NCBI GenBank assembly: GCA_017418975.1
Contig: JAFOMG010000016.1
Coordinates: forward strand, 62,001-126,000
Source: Sphingomonas sp.
Lineage (GTDB): Bacteria; Pseudomonadota; Alphaproteobacteria; Sphingomonadales; Sphingomonadaceae
Reading direction: 5' to 3'
DNA length: 64,000 nt
Position numbers and translations under genes: made by a program. Shown piece by piece: positions 63,913 to 64,000 of the stretch. The notes beneath the pieces are model-generated. The model worked only from the letters and a program-made list of their open reading frames with translations. It made no database searches and was not told where the DNA came from. Position 1 is the first letter of the stretch; each line of letters begins with the position of its first letter.

Positions 63913-64000
63913 ATGCTGCTCGCCGCCGCCGCGCTCGTCTTCGCCGTTCCCCAGGACCCGCCCGCCAATCCGCAGATCGACTATGCCGCCTTCGCCACGC
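63913..64000 (+). CDS. Exported protein, start only (right window edge)
   Basis: The window ends inside this gene. From the ATG at 63913 (gggagatccctc before it) 29 residues are read: a signal peptide (MLLAAAALVFAVPQ) and DPPANPQIDYAAFAT. The NPxIDYxxF start is known from exported rhodanese-like proteins of sphingomonads, but too little is present for a call. The 286 bases before it hold only short hairpins. Confidence 0.55.
   Translation, partial: MLLAAAALVFAVPQDPPANPQIDYAAFAT

Overview
The window (about 67% GC by eye) fits a Sphingomonas-like alphaproteobacterium (Sphingomonadaceae). The evidence is the two large TonB-dependent receptors, one of them Oar-like with an N-terminal carboxypeptidase-regulatory-like domain, the many Tat or Sec exported hydrolases, a LacI-controlled glycan locus with ccggtt-centred operators, and small lipoproteins typical of that family. 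No tRNA, rRNA, CRISPR array, IS element or prophage was recognised. Genus-level assignment is inference.

Left part (1-11.7 kb): a glycan-use locus. It holds the C-terminus of a GPH-type sugar symporter, a GH3 beta-glucosidase, a LacI regulator, a secreted glucoamylase-like (PF10091/GH144-like) enzyme, a GH43 enzyme and an Oar-like TonB receptor. Four near-identical gtaaccggttac-type palindromes lie in front of GH3/lacI, the GH144-like gene and the receptor, so the locus looks like one local regulon. A lower-GC insert (about 5.4-6.7 kb) with an orphan gene and a broken small gene interrupts it.

11.8-17.7 kb: the heat-shock protease genes hslV and hslU, separated by a small unknown gene and a lipoprotein oxidase whose D-amino-acid-oxidase motifs are in circularly permuted order. 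hslV has a textbook sigma-32 promoter so close to the ATG that the mRNA is probably leaderless. Oligopeptidase B follows.

17.7-29.6 kb: housekeeping and stress genes: twin small exported proteins, gloA/nitronate monooxygenase/gloB, a TPR protein, an alpha/beta hydrolase, a YpfJ-type zinc peptidase, patatin plus 3-hydroxybutyrate dehydrogenase, a DUF559 endonuclease beside a long palindromic repeat, an M20 amidohydrolase, and a membrane protein reading in frame into a rifampin ADP-ribosyltransferase (arr).

29.6-44 kb: the dmeRF Ni/Co efflux pair with its operator, a three-gene overlapping operon that includes a candidate HEPN/MbcA-ParS-type toxin-antitoxin pair, ArsR/SRPBCC, GFA, LysR, a lipase, a second CDF transporter, Bax-inhibitor-1, thpR, a hybrid histidine kinase, and a TonB-C-type gene broken by loss of one GATC repeat unit.

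44-64 kb: LMW phosphatase, sodC, a poorly understood set of exported proteins with a two-winged-helix regulator, an arsenic operon (arsR-arsC-aqpS-arsH), a secreted protein with two LecA-like repeats and an RHS stub, a DedA protein flanked by a duplicated sequence, acnA, a second TonB receptor, an FKBP isomerase, mtnP with an APC permease, and the start of an exported protein at the right edge.
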